DNA of 64,000 nt. Origin: Gordonia sp. OPL2. Its GTDB lineage: Bacteria; Actinomycetota; Actinomycetes; Mycobacteriales; Mycobacteriaceae. A program made the translations under genes and the position numbers. Below are positions 1 to 11,742 of the stretch, one piece after another. The stretch spans positions 186,001 to 250,000 of the forward strand of contig NZ_RKME01000002.1 of the NCBI RefSeq assembly GCF_003797825.1, given 5' to 3'. Under the pieces are notes generated by a model that was given only the letters and a program-made list of their open reading frames with translations, searched no databases and had not been told where the DNA came from. The stretch's first letter is position 1, and every line of letters begins with the position of its first letter.

Positions 1-127
1 GCGCGATGCCTGCGTCGGTCCAGCTGACGAAATCGTGCTCGCGTCCGGGCTGGATTCGGCGCGCAACAGAGGTCGTCACCTGCGCCGGACCGCCTGTGTC
101 GTCGGCGAGGGGTGCGTTGTCGGCCAT
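1..127 (-). CDS. Antibiotic biosynthesis monooxygenase (ABM)-like protein, 3' end outside window
   Basis: Partial gene. On the minus strand an ATG at 127 opens a frame of 42 residues that runs off the window edge without a stop. After a short polar leader the translation has ARRIQPGREHDFVSW, which resembles the first strand and helix of ABM (dimeric ferredoxin-like) domains. Actinobacteria often have a membrane-anchored version of this family. It is divergent from the ACT-domain gene at 224. Only the N-terminus is visible, so the enzymatic role is unknown and the assignment is by motif resemblance only. Confidence 0.45.
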   Translation of the reverse strand, partial: MADNAPLADDTGGPAQVTTSVARRIQPGREHDFVSWTDAGIA

Positions 128-223
128 GTATCCATGGTGGCGTCCGACCGGGATCGACGCCGAGCGGGCTCCCCCGCGCCCACCGTCGGACACGTCGCGC
201 AGCCCACTCACCGCAGTGCGACA

Positions 224-895
224 ATGACGGTCGTGTCGTACCTGCTGCGCGTCTACCTCGAGGATCGACCGGGCAGCCTCGGCCTGCTCGCCGTCCAGCT
301 CGGCTCGGTCGGGGCCGACATCCTCTCCCTCGAGGTCGTCGAACGGGGCGAGGGCTACGCGGTCGACGACCTCGTCGTCGACATCGCCCCCGGTTCCCTC
401 CCGGACGGGCTGATCACCGCGGCGGAGAAACTCAAGGGCGTGCGGGTGGACTCGATCCGGCCGTACGCCGGCGTGCTCGACACCCACCGCGAACTCGAGC
501 TCGTCGACCAGGTGGCCACCTCCGACGACGAACGGCTCCAGGTCCTCGTCGACAACACCCCGCGAGTCCTGCGGGTGTCGTGGGCCATGGTCATCACCGG
601 CGGCGGGAACGGCGGGGTGCTGCAACTGTTCGGCAGTTCCGGCGCCCCCGAGACACCCCTCACCACCGCGGACTGGCTACCGCTCGACCGTGCCCGCCAA
701 CTCGACGGAAGCGCCGACTGGGTGCCCGCCGTGTGGCAGGACATGGACACCCGGCTGGCTGCGGCGCCGCTCGGGGGCGGCGAGAAGGCGATCCTCCTCG
801 GCCGGATCGGCGGACCCGACTTCCGGCCCTCCGAGGTGGCTCGGCTCGGGTATCTCGCCGGGATCGTCAGCACGGTATTGCGTGCCGAGAACTGA
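224..895 (+). CDS. ACT-domain protein (Rv3013 family)
   Basis: A 223-residue protein with an N-terminal ACT-type regulatory domain (about residues 4-75). The start LLRVYLEDRPGSLGLLAVQL is typical of amino-acid-sensing ACT modules. The remaining 150 residues have no catalytic motif I recognise. ATG 224 is chosen because the ACT fold begins immediately after it; an upstream in-frame extension to 35 codes for Arg-rich, non-homologous sequence. It lies tail-to-tail with ligA, the arrangement I recall for Rv3013/ligA in M. tuberculosis. A regulatory, ligand-binding role is inferred; the ligand is unknown. Confidence 0.8.
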   Translation: MTVVSYLLRVYLEDRPGSLGLLAVQLGSVGADILSLEVVERGEGYAVDDLVVDIAPGSLPDGLITAAEKLKGVRVDSIRPYAGVLDTHRELELVDQVATSDDERLQVLVDNTPRVLRVSWAMVITGGGNGGVLQLFGSSGAPETPLTTADWLPLDRARQLDGSADWVPAVWQDMDTRLAAAPLGGGEKAILLGRIGGPDFRPSEVARLGYLAGIVSTVLRAEN

Positions 896-959
896 GGGTG
901 TCGAGCGCTGCGGGTGTCGAGCGCTCCGGGCGACGAGAACCGCGGGTGCCGAGAACCGC
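896..959. repeat. Four tandem 16-bp imperfect repeats
   Basis: Directly after the stop codon of the ACT gene come four 16-bp units, at 896-911, 912-927, 928-943 and 944-959. Units 1 and 2 are GGGTGTCGAGCGCTGC and GGGTGTCGAGCGCTCC. Units 3 and 4 share CGAGAACCGC. The array ends exactly where a terminator-like hairpin begins. Confidence 0.8.
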
Positions 960-984
960 GGCGCGCCGCGGATTGCGGCGCGCC
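960..984. terminator. Bidirectional terminator-like hairpin
   Basis: Perfect 9-bp inverted repeat GGCGCGCCG / CGGCGCGCC with a 7-nt loop (969-975) between the convergent stop codons of the ACT gene and ligA. There is no T tract, as is common for high-GC actinobacterial terminators. Function is inferred from position and structure. Confidence 0.55.
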
Positions 985-995
985 CGCTAGCCGGG

Positions 996-3608
<2,613 letters not shown>

Positions 3609-4628
3609 TCAGAGGGCGTCGGGATCCGCGGCGAGCAGGTCGCCCGCCTGCGCGCACAGGCCCAGCGCGGTCGTCGCCCAGTCCGACGTCGCGCCGGCCA
3701 GACCGCAGGTGGGAGTGACGATCACGTTCTGCGACAGAACCTTTCGGTCGAGACCGATCCGGTCGATGAGCGCGGCCAGTCCGGTTGCCACGGTCTCGGC
3801 ACGCACCCGGCGATCGCCGGACGACGGCACGCACCCGGCGAGCAGGATGCCACCGCGATCGATGAGGGAGCCGATGCCGTCGAGGTCGTCGGAGGTGGGA
3901 TCAGTGACATCGAGTGACCAGGCCACCTGCCGCAGCCGGTCGACGAGATCCCATCGTGGCCGCGCGCAACTGTGCACGATCACCGGGCGACCGACCGTGT
4001 CGGCGAGCCCACCGAGGGCGTCGGCGACCTCGGGTAGTGGGACGGCCGGAATGGTGTCGAACCGCGTCAGGGGCCGCACCGCCCCGTCGAGCACCGCCCC
4101 GATCATCGGTTCGTCGAGCTGCACGACGACCGTGGCCCCGAGACGCCGATGTACTTCGCCGACGAGCTGTGCGACGCCTTCGGCGGTGGAGGCGATGACG
4201 TCTCGCCAGGCCCCCCTGTCGCGCAGGACCTTGTGTCCGGCGGGCAACTCCACCGACGCCGACAACGTGAACGGTCCACACACCTGCAGTTTGAAGGGCC
4301 GATCGGTACCGATGAAACCTGCTGTGTCCCAGAGTTCTTCGACGGCGTCGAGGTCGGCGTTGAGAAAATCGCGGGCACGGCGTGCCACCGACGAACCGCG
4401 GCCGGCGAGACGATAGCCCCAGGTCCCGGCATCCATCGGGAGGTCGACCAGGACCGCGGCCATACGCCCCACCATGTCGGCCCCCTGCCCGCGCGCCGGC
4501 AGTTCGGCCAGGTGTGCGAGATCGAGTTCACCGTTGACGATTGCGGCCGCCTCACGGGGGTCGGTGCCGGGCATCGATCCGACGCCCGTGCCGACACCGC
4601 CGTGCAACACCTGCGCGGACGAGCTCAC
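3609..4628 (-). CDS. Cobalamin-independent methionine synthase-like protein (Rv3015c type)
   Basis: A 339-residue stand-alone TIM-barrel protein resembling the MetE C-terminal/uroporphyrinogen decarboxylase superfamily. Visible features are the start [33 protein letters not shown], and the C-terminal segment [11 protein letters not shown], where the Cys matches a MetE zinc-ligand position. It is only about half the length of full MetE. Its ATG overlaps the stop of mnmA by 4 bp (ATGA), so the two are translationally coupled downstream of the cysteine desulfurase. The methyl donor and acceptor are unknown. A sulfur or methyl-transfer role is inferred from family and context. Confidence 0.75.
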   Translation of the reverse strand: MSSSAQVLHGGVGTGVGSMPGTDPREAAAIVNGELDLAHLAELPARGQGADMVGRMAAVLVDLPMDAGTWGYRLAGRGSSVARRARDFLNADLDAVEELWDTAGFIGTDRPFKLQVCGPFTLSASVELPAGHKVLRDRGAWRDVIASTAEGVAQLVGEVHRRLGATVVVQLDEPMIGAVLDGAVRPLTRFDTIPAVPLPEVADALGGLADTVGRPVIVHSCARPRWDLVDRLRQVAWSLDVTDPTSDDLDGIGSLIDRGGILLAGCVPSSGDRRVRAETVATGLAALIDRIGLDRKVLSQNVIVTPTCGLAGATSDWATTALGLCAQAGDLLAADPDAL

Positions 4629-5770
4629 GTGTCGCGGCCGACCGTGACCGCCTCGGGCCGCACACCGGTCGCGGGATTCGAGTCGGTCGACGTGATACGG
4701 CCGGACCCGATGACCAGGTCACCGCGCTCGTCGTCGGGCAGATACAGCACAGCGGCCTGCCCCCGGGCGACGCCGGTCAGCGGTCGGGCGAGGGCGATGT
4801 CGATCATCGGCTGCCCGTCGCGGACCACCGGCGTGGCGCGGACCGGGGCGAGGCCACCGTGCGCGCGCACCTGCACCATCGCGTCGATCGGGCCCTCGGG
4901 CGGCTCGCCCGAGGTCCACACGGCACGATGCGCGGTGATCGACCACACGTCCAGGTGTGACGCCGAACCGACTGTCACCGTGCCCGATTCGGGATCGATG
5001 TCGGTGACGTACCGCGGGCGTCCGTCGATCGCGGGCGCGTCGATGCCCAGGCCCTTGCGCTGTCCGATGGTGAACCCGTGGACACCGTCGTGTTCGGCGA
5101 GTCGGTCACCGGTGTCGGCGTCGACGACGGCACCGGGACGGATACCGATGTGGGCACCGAGGAACGCGCGGGTGTCACCGGTCGGGATGAAGCAGATGTC
5201 GTGGGAATCCGGCTTCTCCGCGACCGCGAGCCCACGACGCGCCGCCTCCGCGCGGATCTCACCCTTCGGGGTGTCTCCGACGGGGAACATCGCCCGACCG
5301 AGTTGGTCGGCGGTCAGCACCGCGAGCACGTACGACTGGTCCTTGTCCTCGTCGACCGCACGGCGCAACTCGCCGTCGGCCAGCCGGGCGTAATGACCCG
5401 TCGCGAGGGCGTCGAACCCGAGCGCCACCGCCTTCTGCGCGAGAGCCGAGAACTTGATCTTCTCGTTGCAGGTCAGGCACGGGTTGGGGGTCTGACCTGC
5501 CGCATAGGCGTCGACGAACTCGTCGATCACGTCGTCCTTGAAGCGATCGGCGAAGTCCCACACGTAGAACGGGATGCCGAGGACGTCGGCCACACGGCGC
5601 GCATCGGAGGCGTCCTCCTTCGAGCAGCAGCCACGCGATCCGGTGCGCAGTGCCCCGGGCGCGGTGGACAGCGCGAGGTGCACACCGACGACCTCGTGTC
5701 CGGCATCGACCGCGCGGGCGGCGGCCACCGACGAGTCGACCCCGCCGCTCATCGCTGCCAGTACTCGCAT
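4625..5770 (-). CDS. mnmA: tRNA-specific 2-thiouridylase MnmA
   Basis: Catalyses ATP-dependent 2-thiolation of wobble uridine 34 in tRNA-Lys, -Glu and -Gln. The 381-residue protein has the PP-loop SGGVDSS at residues 8-14, NPCLTCNE (catalytic Cys, about residue 97), ATGHYARL, and the second redox Cys in [10 protein letters not shown] (about residue 193). [10 protein letters not shown] opens the C-terminal region. ATG 5770 shares its A with the stop codon of the upstream desulfurase (TGATG), and the stop overlaps the next gene by 4 bp. Three sulfur-related genes are therefore translated as a tight unit, with the desulfurase as the likely persulfide donor. Confidence 0.95.
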   Translation of the reverse strand: MRVLAAMSGGVDSSVAAARAVDAGHEVVGVHLALSTAPGALRTGSRGCCSKEDASDARRVADVLGIPFYVWDFADRFKDDVIDEFVDAYAAGQTPNPCLTCNEKIKFSALAQKAVALGFDALATGHYARLADGELRRAVDEDKDQSYVLAVLTADQLGRAMFPVGDTPKGEIRAEAARRGLAVAEKPDSHDICFIPTGDTRAFLGAHIGIRPGAVVDADTGDRLAEHDGVHGFTIGQRKGLGIDAPAIDGRPRYVTDIDPESGTVTVGSASHLDVWSITAHRAVWTSGEPPEGPIDAMVQVRAHGGLAPVRATPVVRDGQPMIDIALARPLTGVARGQAAVLYLPDDERGDLVIGSGRITSTDSNPATGVRPEAVTVGRDT

Positions 5771-6978
5771 CAGCGTCCCTCCCCCGACGGCGACGACACC
5801 AGCCCGGCGGCACGGGCGCGGTCGACGACCGCTCCGATGACCTCGGTCACCGCGTCGACGTCGGCCGGCGTGGAGCCCGGAGCGAGCGAGAACCGCAATG
5901 AGCCGCGCGCCGTCGGAACGTCGAGGCCCATCGCGAGGAGAACATGACTGGCCTGCGCCACCCCGGCGGTGCACGCCGAACCGGTGGAGCACTCGACACC
6001 GTTGGCGTCGAGCAGCATCAGGAGCGAGTCGCCTTCACAACCGTCGAACGACACGTGCACGTTGCCCGGCAGACGGCGGTCGTCGCGCGGACCGTTCGCG
6101 ACCGTCCCGGGCAGTGCGAGCAGCGCGCCGAACAGCCGCTCGCGCAGCTCGGTCACCGCTCGCATGCTCTCGGCCATCCGCTCCATCGAGAGCCTCAGTG
6201 CAGTCGCCATTCCGACCGCCCCGGCGACATCCTGTGTGCCGGAACGGACATCGCGCTCATGACCGCCACCGTGCAGCAGTGGTACGCACTCGACGTCGCG
6301 ACGCAACAGCAGGGCGCCCACGCCCTGCGGACCGCCGAACTTGTGCGCCGCCAGACTCATGGCCGACAGACTGCTCGCGCCGAAGTCGACCGGGATGTGT
6401 CCCACCGCCTGGATGGCATCGGAATGCACCGGCACCCCGAACTCGGCGCCGAGGGCGGCGATCTCGGCGATGGGTTGGATCGTGCCGACCTCGTTGTTGG
6501 CCCACATGATCGAGATCACCGAGGTCTCGTCGGCATGTGCGGCGAGCTCGTCGCGCAACCATGAGACCGACACGAAACCCTCGGCATCGACCGGCGCGAT
6601 GACCAGTTCGGCGTCGTCGGCCTCGGCGAGCCAGACGGCGGGATCGAGGATCGCGTGGTGCTCGACCGCGGAGACGATGATGCGCCGCCGTGCCGGATTC
6701 TCTCGACGGCGGGCCCAGTGGATCCCCTTCAGTGCGAGATTGTCGGACTCGGTCCCCCCGCCGGTGAAGATGACCTCGGAGGGTCGCGCGCCCACGGACG
6801 CAGCGACCGACTCACGGGCCTCTTCGAGCCTGCGGCGCGCCCACCGGCCCGAACCGTGCAGCGACGACGCGTTCCCGGGCTGGGCGAAGACAGCGGTCAT
6901 CGCCTCGATCGCTTCGGGGAGCATGACGGTCGAAGCGGCGTGATCGAGGTAAACGGGTGCTCGGGAGGGCGTGGACAT
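5770..6978 (-). CDS. iscS: Cysteine desulfurase, IscS/NifS class (Rv3025c type)
   Basis: A PLP enzyme that removes sulfur from L-cysteine as a protein persulfide. The 402-residue sequence starts with VYLDHAAST and contains EHHAIL, the cofactor Lys in [10 protein letters not shown] (about residue 211), and the persulfide Cys in STGSACTAG (about residue 333). It heads the desulfurase-mnmA-metE-like operon, and the 1-bp TGATG overlap with mnmA supports sulfur delivery to tRNA thiolation. Fe-S assembly may use a separate SUF system, as in mycobacteria, but that cannot be seen here. Confidence 0.9.
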   Translation of the reverse strand: MSTPSRAPVYLDHAASTVMLPEAIEAMTAVFAQPGNASSLHGSGRWARRRLEEARESVAASVGARPSEVIFTGGGTESDNLALKGIHWARRRENPARRRIIVSAVEHHAILDPAVWLAEADDAELVIAPVDAEGFVSVSWLRDELAAHADETSVISIMWANNEVGTIQPIAEIAALGAEFGVPVHSDAIQAVGHIPVDFGASSLSAMSLAAHKFGGPQGVGALLLRRDVECVPLLHGGGHERDVRSGTQDVAGAVGMATALRLSMERMAESMRAVTELRERLFGALLALPGTVANGPRDDRRLPGNVHVSFDGCEGDSLLMLLDANGVECSTGSACTAGVAQASHVLLAMGLDVPTARGSLRFSLAPGSTPADVDAVTEVIGAVVDRARAAGLVSSPSGEGR

Positions 6979-7053
6979 GTCTTTGCAAGGATAAACGCGC
7001 GACCACCACCCACCAATTCCTGCATCCGGCGATCGGTTGCCGACGAGGGGCCC

Positions 7054-8139
7054 TCAGTCGTCGAAGACCAGGACCGGCTTGACCGTGCGGCCCGCCAGCG
7101 AGTCCGCCGCGGCCCGCTCGATGTCGGCGAACGGATATTCCTCGATCAGGTCGTCGAGCGGTAGCTCACCGGCGACGTACAGCGCGGCGAGCTCTGGGAT
7201 GATCTCCGCAGGGACGACATCGCCCTCGACGACGCCACGGATCGTCACGCCCTTGTAGAGCACCTGCATGACGTCGAACTCCAATCGACGCCCGATCCCG
7301 ACGAGAGTGATGTCGCCGCGGGGCTCGGCGGCCGACACGGCGGCGTCGAGCACGTCCTGTCGAGCGGTGGTGTCGATGGCGTGGCGGCTGGCGCGGCCGT
7401 GGATCGCGGTCACCGCACCGGCCACGTCGTCGGTCGCCGTGGGGTCGACGGTCCCGATCGCTCCGAACTTCTCGGCCAACGCGCGTCGGCCCGGGATCGG
7501 GTCGACGGCGACCACGTCGGCACCGGCCCGGACAGCGGCCATCACCGAGCACAGCCCGACGCTGCCCGCCCCGTAGACCGTCACGGCCGCATCGCGCCCG
7601 GGTGCGACGACGCGCGACACCGTGCCGTATCCGGTCTGCACGCCGCATCCGAGCGGGGCCGCGACCGCTGCCGGGAGGCCTGCGGGGACGAAGACGGTGT
7701 TGTCCTCGTGCGCGATCGCATACGTCGCGAAGCTGGACTGGCCGAAGAATCCGCCGTACACCCGGGTTCCGGAGCGGGTCAGGGTCGGCGATCCGTCGGC
7801 CCGACCGGCGGTGTTCCACCCGGCGGTGCAGTAGGCCGGATGATCGGCCACACACTGCGCGCAGACCCCGCAGCTGCGAAATGTCAGGCAGACCGTCTGA
7901 CCGGGGACGACGCGGGTCACTCCGGGACCGACCGCCTCGACGACCCCGGCGCCCTCGTGCCCGAAGACCTGGGGCAACCGGCGCCGCGACCAGGTGGCCT
8001 TCATCCCGAGGTCGGTGTGGCAGATGCCGACGGCACGCATGCGTACCAGCACCTCACCCTCCCGGGGTTCGTCGATGTCGAGCGGCATCACCTCGAAGGG
8101 ACCACCCGGCGTCGAGACGACGGCGGCGTCGATCCGCAT
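7054..8139 (-). CDS. Zinc-dependent alcohol dehydrogenase (aryl-alcohol dehydrogenase type)
   Basis: A medium-chain dehydrogenase/reductase of 361 residues. It has catalytic-zinc ligands in GICHTD and FGHEGAG, the structural-zinc Cys cluster CGVCAQC ... YC (about residues 88-105), and an NAD(P)-binding glycine motif VYGAGSVGL (about residue 183). It probably oxidises an alcohol or thiol adduct; the substrate is not evident. ATG 8139 lies 2 bp past the stop codon of the DUF4334 gene, so the two form an operon. The pair has no counterpart at this place in the remembered M. tuberculosis order, so it looks like an accessory insertion between the desulfurase and the acyltransferase. Confidence 0.85.
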   Translation of the reverse strand: MRIDAAVVSTPGGPFEVMPLDIDEPREGEVLVRMRAVGICHTDLGMKATWSRRRLPQVFGHEGAGVVEAVGPGVTRVVPGQTVCLTFRSCGVCAQCVADHPAYCTAGWNTAGRADGSPTLTRSGTRVYGGFFGQSSFATYAIAHEDNTVFVPAGLPAAVAAPLGCGVQTGYGTVSRVVAPGRDAAVTVYGAGSVGLCSVMAAVRAGADVVAVDPIPGRRALAEKFGAIGTVDPTATDDVAGAVTAIHGRASRHAIDTTARQDVLDAAVSAAEPRGDITLVGIGRRLEFDVMQVLYKGVTIRGVVEGDVVPAEIIPELAALYVAGELPLDDLIEEYPFADIERAAADSLAGRTVKPVLVFDD

Positions 8140-8140
8140 C

Positions 8141-8626
8141 TCAGGCGCGTTCGAGGAAGAAGTACAGGTGACGGCCGTCGACGACACCGCCCTTGCCGTT
8201 CATGATCCCCATCACGGTCGTGTCGTCGACCTTCTTGAAGTGGTCGATGACGGGCTGTCCGTCGTAGACCATCGATGCGGTGATCTCGCCGCGGAACTCG
8301 ATCGCCCACAGACTGGCCTCACCCTTGCCCAAGCTGGTGTTGGAGTAGAGCTCGCCATCGGCGTTCCGGCACATCAGCGGCTGCACGTCGTTGCGCGAGG
8401 TGAAGGTCTTGCCGAACCAGCCGGCCTTCTGCAGCATCCCGTTGATCGGATGCCCAGTGGTGAACTCGCCGCCCTTCCAGGCCCCCAGCATCGCCTCGGG
8501 ACGCAGGGTCTCCAGTCCGGCCCACACGGCATCGAGGTCGGCATCGTCCACGCGGCCGTCGGCCGACCTCAGCTCGATGAATCGTGCCTTCGCCTCGTCG
8601 CGGGTCAGAGTGGGTGCGGACGTCAT
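8141..8626 (-). CDS. GXWXG/DUF4334 domain protein
   Basis: A 161-residue protein. It carries the family's N-terminal signature GAWKGGEF (about residues 47-54) and the C-terminal DUF4334 pattern YDGQPVIDHFKKVDDTTVMG, with the terminal NGKG and FFLERA. The biochemical function of the family is not established; it often accompanies oxidoreductases. Here it is the first gene of a two-gene operon with a zinc alcohol dehydrogenase. A palindrome about 60-75 bp upstream (8686-8702) may regulate both. Confidence 0.75.
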   Translation of the reverse strand: MTSAPTLTRDEAKARFIELRSADGRVDDADLDAVWAGLETLRPEAMLGAWKGGEFTTGHPINGMLQKAGWFGKTFTSRNDVQPLMCRNADGELYSNTSLGKGEASLWAIEFRGEITASMVYDGQPVIDHFKKVDDTTVMGIMNGKGGVVDGRHLYFFLERA

Positions 8627-8685
8627 GACTCGAGCGCCTCCTGGTGTCGGCTGATCGACCGGGCGGGCACCCGGTCAGTGCTCAA

Positions 8686-8702
8686 ACATATATGAGATAT
8701 GT
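8686..8702. promoter_or_regulatory. AT-rich palindrome, candidate operator
   Basis: Inverted repeat ACATAT-ATGAG-ATATGT in an otherwise GC-rich stretch, upstream of the DUF4334/dehydrogenase operon (start 8626). The AT richness and symmetry suggest a regulator site or promoter element. The regulator is unknown. Confidence 0.4.
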
Positions 8703-8757
8703 GACACCGGCATCACCGCCCCGACACGCCCGTCGAGCAGGCCGACGGCAAGCCGCG

Positions 8758-9681
8758 TCAGGCGGCGACCAGCCGTTCGCACCGCGCGGCCAGGGCTCGT
8801 CGATCGGTGCCGGGAAGTTGCATCTCGTGCACCGTGATGTGCAGCGTCAGCCCTCGCGCGGACAGGACCCGTCGCAGCGTGTCGACGACCGAGTCCTCCC
8901 CGATGAAACTGGCCACCGAGGTGACCGCTCCGTCGGCGGTGGTGAACCGCAGCCGCACCGGCATGACCGGGACCCCCGCGTCGATGGCCGCCTGGAAGAA
9001 GGCCGGACGGAATCGGCCTGCCTCACGCCCACACCAGGTGGTCCCCTCGGGGAAGACCGCGACCGACCGGTCGCGATGGAGTTCGGCGACCGCCGACTCC
9101 ACTGCCGACGGCAGATCCCGCAGCGACGACCGGTCGATGGTGATGACCCCCAGCCGTCGCGCGAGTCCCGAGATCACCGGCATGGACGCGACATCGGACT
9201 TCGCCACGAAATGCGCCGGGCTGATCACCGCGAGCGCGAGGATGTCGAGGTAGGAGATGTGGTTCGCCACGATGAGGCCACGCGCCGAACCGGCGAACGG
9301 TCGGCGATCGTCGATCCGGACGTCGACGCCGATCGAGCGGAGGAGCCCACGCGCGGCTCGCACGAGATAGCGGCGACGGATCAGGCGCGGTGTCAGGGCG
9401 ACGAGCGGCCCGGTCGCCAGCAGCAGCGCTGCGAACGCGATGAGGCCGACGACCCGGGACGCCTGGCGCACCCGCCCCGCAATATCGATGTGATCGCCTG
9501 AGCGACAGAGGTTTCCGCACACGCTTGCCGGATACCAGGCGTGCGGTGCGGGCACCACCGTCCTCGGCAACTCGAGCACCACGGGCGCGGGGACCCGCCG
9601 GCCGGGCGTGGTCGGCCCCGGGACGGCGGAGGGCGCGGTGACGCCCGGCGCGGCCACCACGGTCGCGGCGGCCGCGGTCAC
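8758..9681 (-). CDS. 1-acylglycerol-3-phosphate O-acyltransferase (PlsC family; Rv3026c type)
   Basis: A membrane-associated acyltransferase, 307 residues. It has the NHX4D box NHISYLD (about residues 139-145), the second box FPEGTTW (about residues 208-214), and one hydrophobic helix before the catalytic domain (IAFAALLLATGPLVALTP). It probably acylates lysophosphatidic acid or a related lysolipid. The GTG at 9681 overlaps the stop of the upstream GNAT gene (GTGA), giving a coupled acyltransferase pair. The first 80 residues are Ala/Pro/Val-rich and poorly conserved in appearance, so the exact start is less certain. Confidence 0.82.
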   Translation of the reverse strand: MTAAAATVVAAPGVTAPSAVPGPTTPGRRVPAPVVLELPRTVVPAPHAWYPASVCGNLCRSGDHIDIAGRVRQASRVVGLIAFAALLLATGPLVALTPRLIRRRYLVRAARGLLRSIGVDVRIDDRRPFAGSARGLIVANHISYLDILALAVISPAHFVAKSDVASMPVISGLARRLGVITIDRSSLRDLPSAVESAVAELHRDRSVAVFPEGTTWCGREAGRFRPAFFQAAIDAGVPVMPVRLRFTTADGAVTSVASFIGEDSVVDTLRRVLSARGLTLHITVHEMQLPGTDRRALAARCERLVAA

Positions 9682-10514
9682 GACCGGCCCCCGGCGGCGA
9701 GGCGGATGACCGCGGACCGCATCCGATCGAGATAGCGTGCGTTGCATTGTTGCCGGTCGACGACCGTGACGAGGTCACCGACATCGAAGACGTCGTCGAT
9801 CGCGGGTTCGCCGCAGACGCGCGCGCCCAACCGCAGGTAGCCGCGCAGCAGCGCGGGCGGCCGCACGACAGGCGGCGGGTCGATGTCGTCGAGGAAGCGG
9901 CCGTCGACGACAGCACGCTCGTGCGGATAGACCTGCCAGGCGCCACGATGGCGGTCGCGGACCTCGTCGCGGACCCCGCGCAGCATCGACCCCCGCGGCA
10001 TCGGGCCATCGGGCCCGTCCGTGCGCAGCGGAATCGAGACGCAACCGAGGACATAGCGGCAGTCGACGTCGACGACGTACTGAAGCACGGCCGCCCACAT
10101 CAGACCGGTGGTCGCGCCGCTGCGATGTCCGGCGGAGACCACCGCCCGGCCCATCTCGACCGTCTCCGAGCGGATCCCGTCGAGTTCGGTGACATCGAAC
10201 TCGGTGCTCGTGTACCACCCACCCGCGGCGACCGCACGCACCGGCGGCAGGAGTCGTGCGCAGCCGACCAGCCCGTCGTCGGCGTGGCGGACCACGAGGT
10301 GTTCGCAATGGTCGTCGAACCGGTCGGCATCCAGCCCGGTCGAGGCGTCGCCGATGCCGTCGCCGAATCCACGTTCGGCGGCGAACACCCGGTACCGCAG
10401 ACCCTGGGCCTCGGCGATGTCACGCGGGTCGTCGGTGATCTCGACCGTGAAGGGGCCCGCGGTCAGGGTCCGCCGGGCGGTCCCGAGGGATGGGGCGAAT
10501 GTCGTGACTGTCAT
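9678..10514 (-). CDS. GNAT acyltransferase, OlsB-like (Rv3027c type)
   Basis: A 278-residue GNAT-fold protein of the ornithine-acyl-ACP N-acyltransferase/autoinducer-synthase-like group. Visible pieces are LRYRVFAAERGFGD, DDHCEHLVV, VGCARLLPP, VEMGRAVVSAGHRSG (acyl-donor motif), and a C-terminal DPPPVVRPPALLRGYLRLGA, like other OlsB relatives. It is paired with the PlsC-type enzyme through a 4-bp overlap, the same pairing as OlsB/OlsA in ornithine-lipid synthesis. The actual lipid made is unproven. ATG 10514 is preferred over a GTG at 10553 because recognisable sequence begins after it. Confidence 0.75.
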   Translation of the reverse strand: MTVTTFAPSLGTARRTLTAGPFTVEITDDPRDIAEAQGLRYRVFAAERGFGDGIGDASTGLDADRFDDHCEHLVVRHADDGLVGCARLLPPVRAVAAGGWYTSTEFDVTELDGIRSETVEMGRAVVSAGHRSGATTGLMWAAVLQYVVDVDCRYVLGCVSIPLRTDGPDGPMPRGSMLRGVRDEVRDRHRGAWQVYPHERAVVDGRFLDDIDPPPVVRPPALLRGYLRLGARVCGEPAIDDVFDVGDLVTVVDRQQCNARYLDRMRSAVIRLAAGGRS

Positions 10515-10653
10515 GCCCCTGATGACAGCGACGTCGATCGACGCGACGGCCACGACAACGTGTCACGTCGGTGCTCATGCGGTGAACGTCGACGAGTGGC
10601 GACCCGGCACCGATCGCCCGCGACGACCGGCGTCCGGGCGACCTCGGACGCCG

Positions 10654-10700
10654 AAGACCCCCGGGCTCACGTCGGTGTGCCGACGCAATCCGGGGGTCTT
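10654..10700 (-). terminator. Nested hairpin terminator after etfA
   Basis: An outer 11-bp perfect inverted repeat, AAGACCCCCGG (10654-10664) and CCGGGGGTCTT (10690-10700), encloses an inner hairpin CGTCGG-TGTG-CCGACG (10670-10685). It lies 30 bp beyond the etfA stop codon in the direction of transcription and probably terminates the etfBA transcript. Confidence 0.7.
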
Positions 10701-10730
10701 GGGGGGTAGATCAGACGCAGTGCATGCGCG

Positions 10731-11687
10731 TCACTTGCGCTTCTTGACCTCTTCGGTCAACTGCGGTGCGACGTTGAACAGATCGCCGACGACACCGTAG
10801 TCGGCGATCTCGAAGATCGGCGCCTCCTCGTCCTTGTTGACGGCGATGATCGACTTCGAGGTCTGCATACCGGCGCGATGCTGGATGGCACCGGAGATGC
10901 CGAGCGCGATGTAGAGCTGCGGCGAGACGGTCTTGCCGGTCTGACCGACCTGGAACTGCCCGGGGTAGTAGCCGGAGTCGACCGCGGCGCGCGAGGCGCC
11001 GACGGCGGCACCGAGCGAATCGGCGAGTTCCTCGACCACGGAGAACTTGTCGGCGCTGCCGACGCCGCGGCCACCGGAGACGACGATCGACGCCTCGGTG
11101 AGTTCCGGACGATCGCCGCCCACGTTCGGCTCGACCTTGGTGATCTTGACGACGCCCTCGGCCTGTGCCGGGACCTCGACGTCGACCCGCTCACCGGCGC
11201 CGGCCTGCGGCGCGGCCTCGACGCCGCCGGGACGGACCGAGAAGACCGGGACGTCACCCTTGGCGACGGCGTCGACGGTGAACGCGCCACCGAAGATCGA
11301 GTGGATTCCGACGGCGCCTTCCTTGACGTCGACGACGTCGGCGAGCACGCCGGAACCGAGACGCACGGCCAGCCGACCGGCGATCTCCTTGCCGTCGGCC
11401 GTGGCCGCGACGAGGACACCGGCCGGGGAGGCCTGCTCGGCGATCGACGAGAGGACGTCGACCTGCGGGGTGATCAGATAGGACGCGGCGTCGTCGGACT
11501 CGGCGACGTAGACCTTCTCCGCGCCGGCCTCCTTCAGGCCGTCGATGATGCCGTCGGCCGAGCCCGGCTTGCCGACGACGACCGCCGACGGGGTGCCGAG
11601 CGCACGGGCGGCGGTGATCAGCTCGCTGGTGACCTTCTTCAGGGCGCCTTCGGCGTCCTGCTCCACGAGCACGAGTACTTCAGCCAT
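10731..11687 (-). CDS. etfA: Electron transfer flavoprotein alpha subunit
   Basis: FAD-binding subunit of ETF, which takes electrons from acyl-CoA dehydrogenases and passes them to the ETF-quinone oxidoreductase. The 318-residue product has the N-terminal alpha/beta domain (MAEVLVLVE) and the C-terminal FAD domain from about residue 195. Key FAD-domain motifs are [41 protein letters not shown], and the final [12 protein letters not shown]. It is preceded by a good ribosome site and lies 55 bp downstream of etfB, so the two subunits are co-transcribed. Confidence 0.95.
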   Translation of the reverse strand: MAEVLVLVEQDAEGALKKVTSELITAARALGTPSAVVVGKPGSADGIIDGLKEAGAEKVYVAESDDAASYLITPQVDVLSSIAEQASPAGVLVAATADGKEIAGRLAVRLGSGVLADVVDVKEGAVGIHSIFGGAFTVDAVAKGDVPVFSVRPGGVEAAPQAGAGERVDVEVPAQAEGVVKITKVEPNVGGDRPELTEASIVVSGGRGVGSADKFSVVEELADSLGAAVGASRAAVDSGYYPGQFQVGQTGKTVSPQLYIALGISGAIQHRAGMQTSKSIIAVNKDEEAPIFEIADYGVVGDLFNVAPQLTEEVKKRK

Positions 11688-11742
11688 GTTTCTTTCTCCT
11701 GAATGTCTGGGTTGTCGCTGGTGATGTCAGTGCCCGTGAGGA

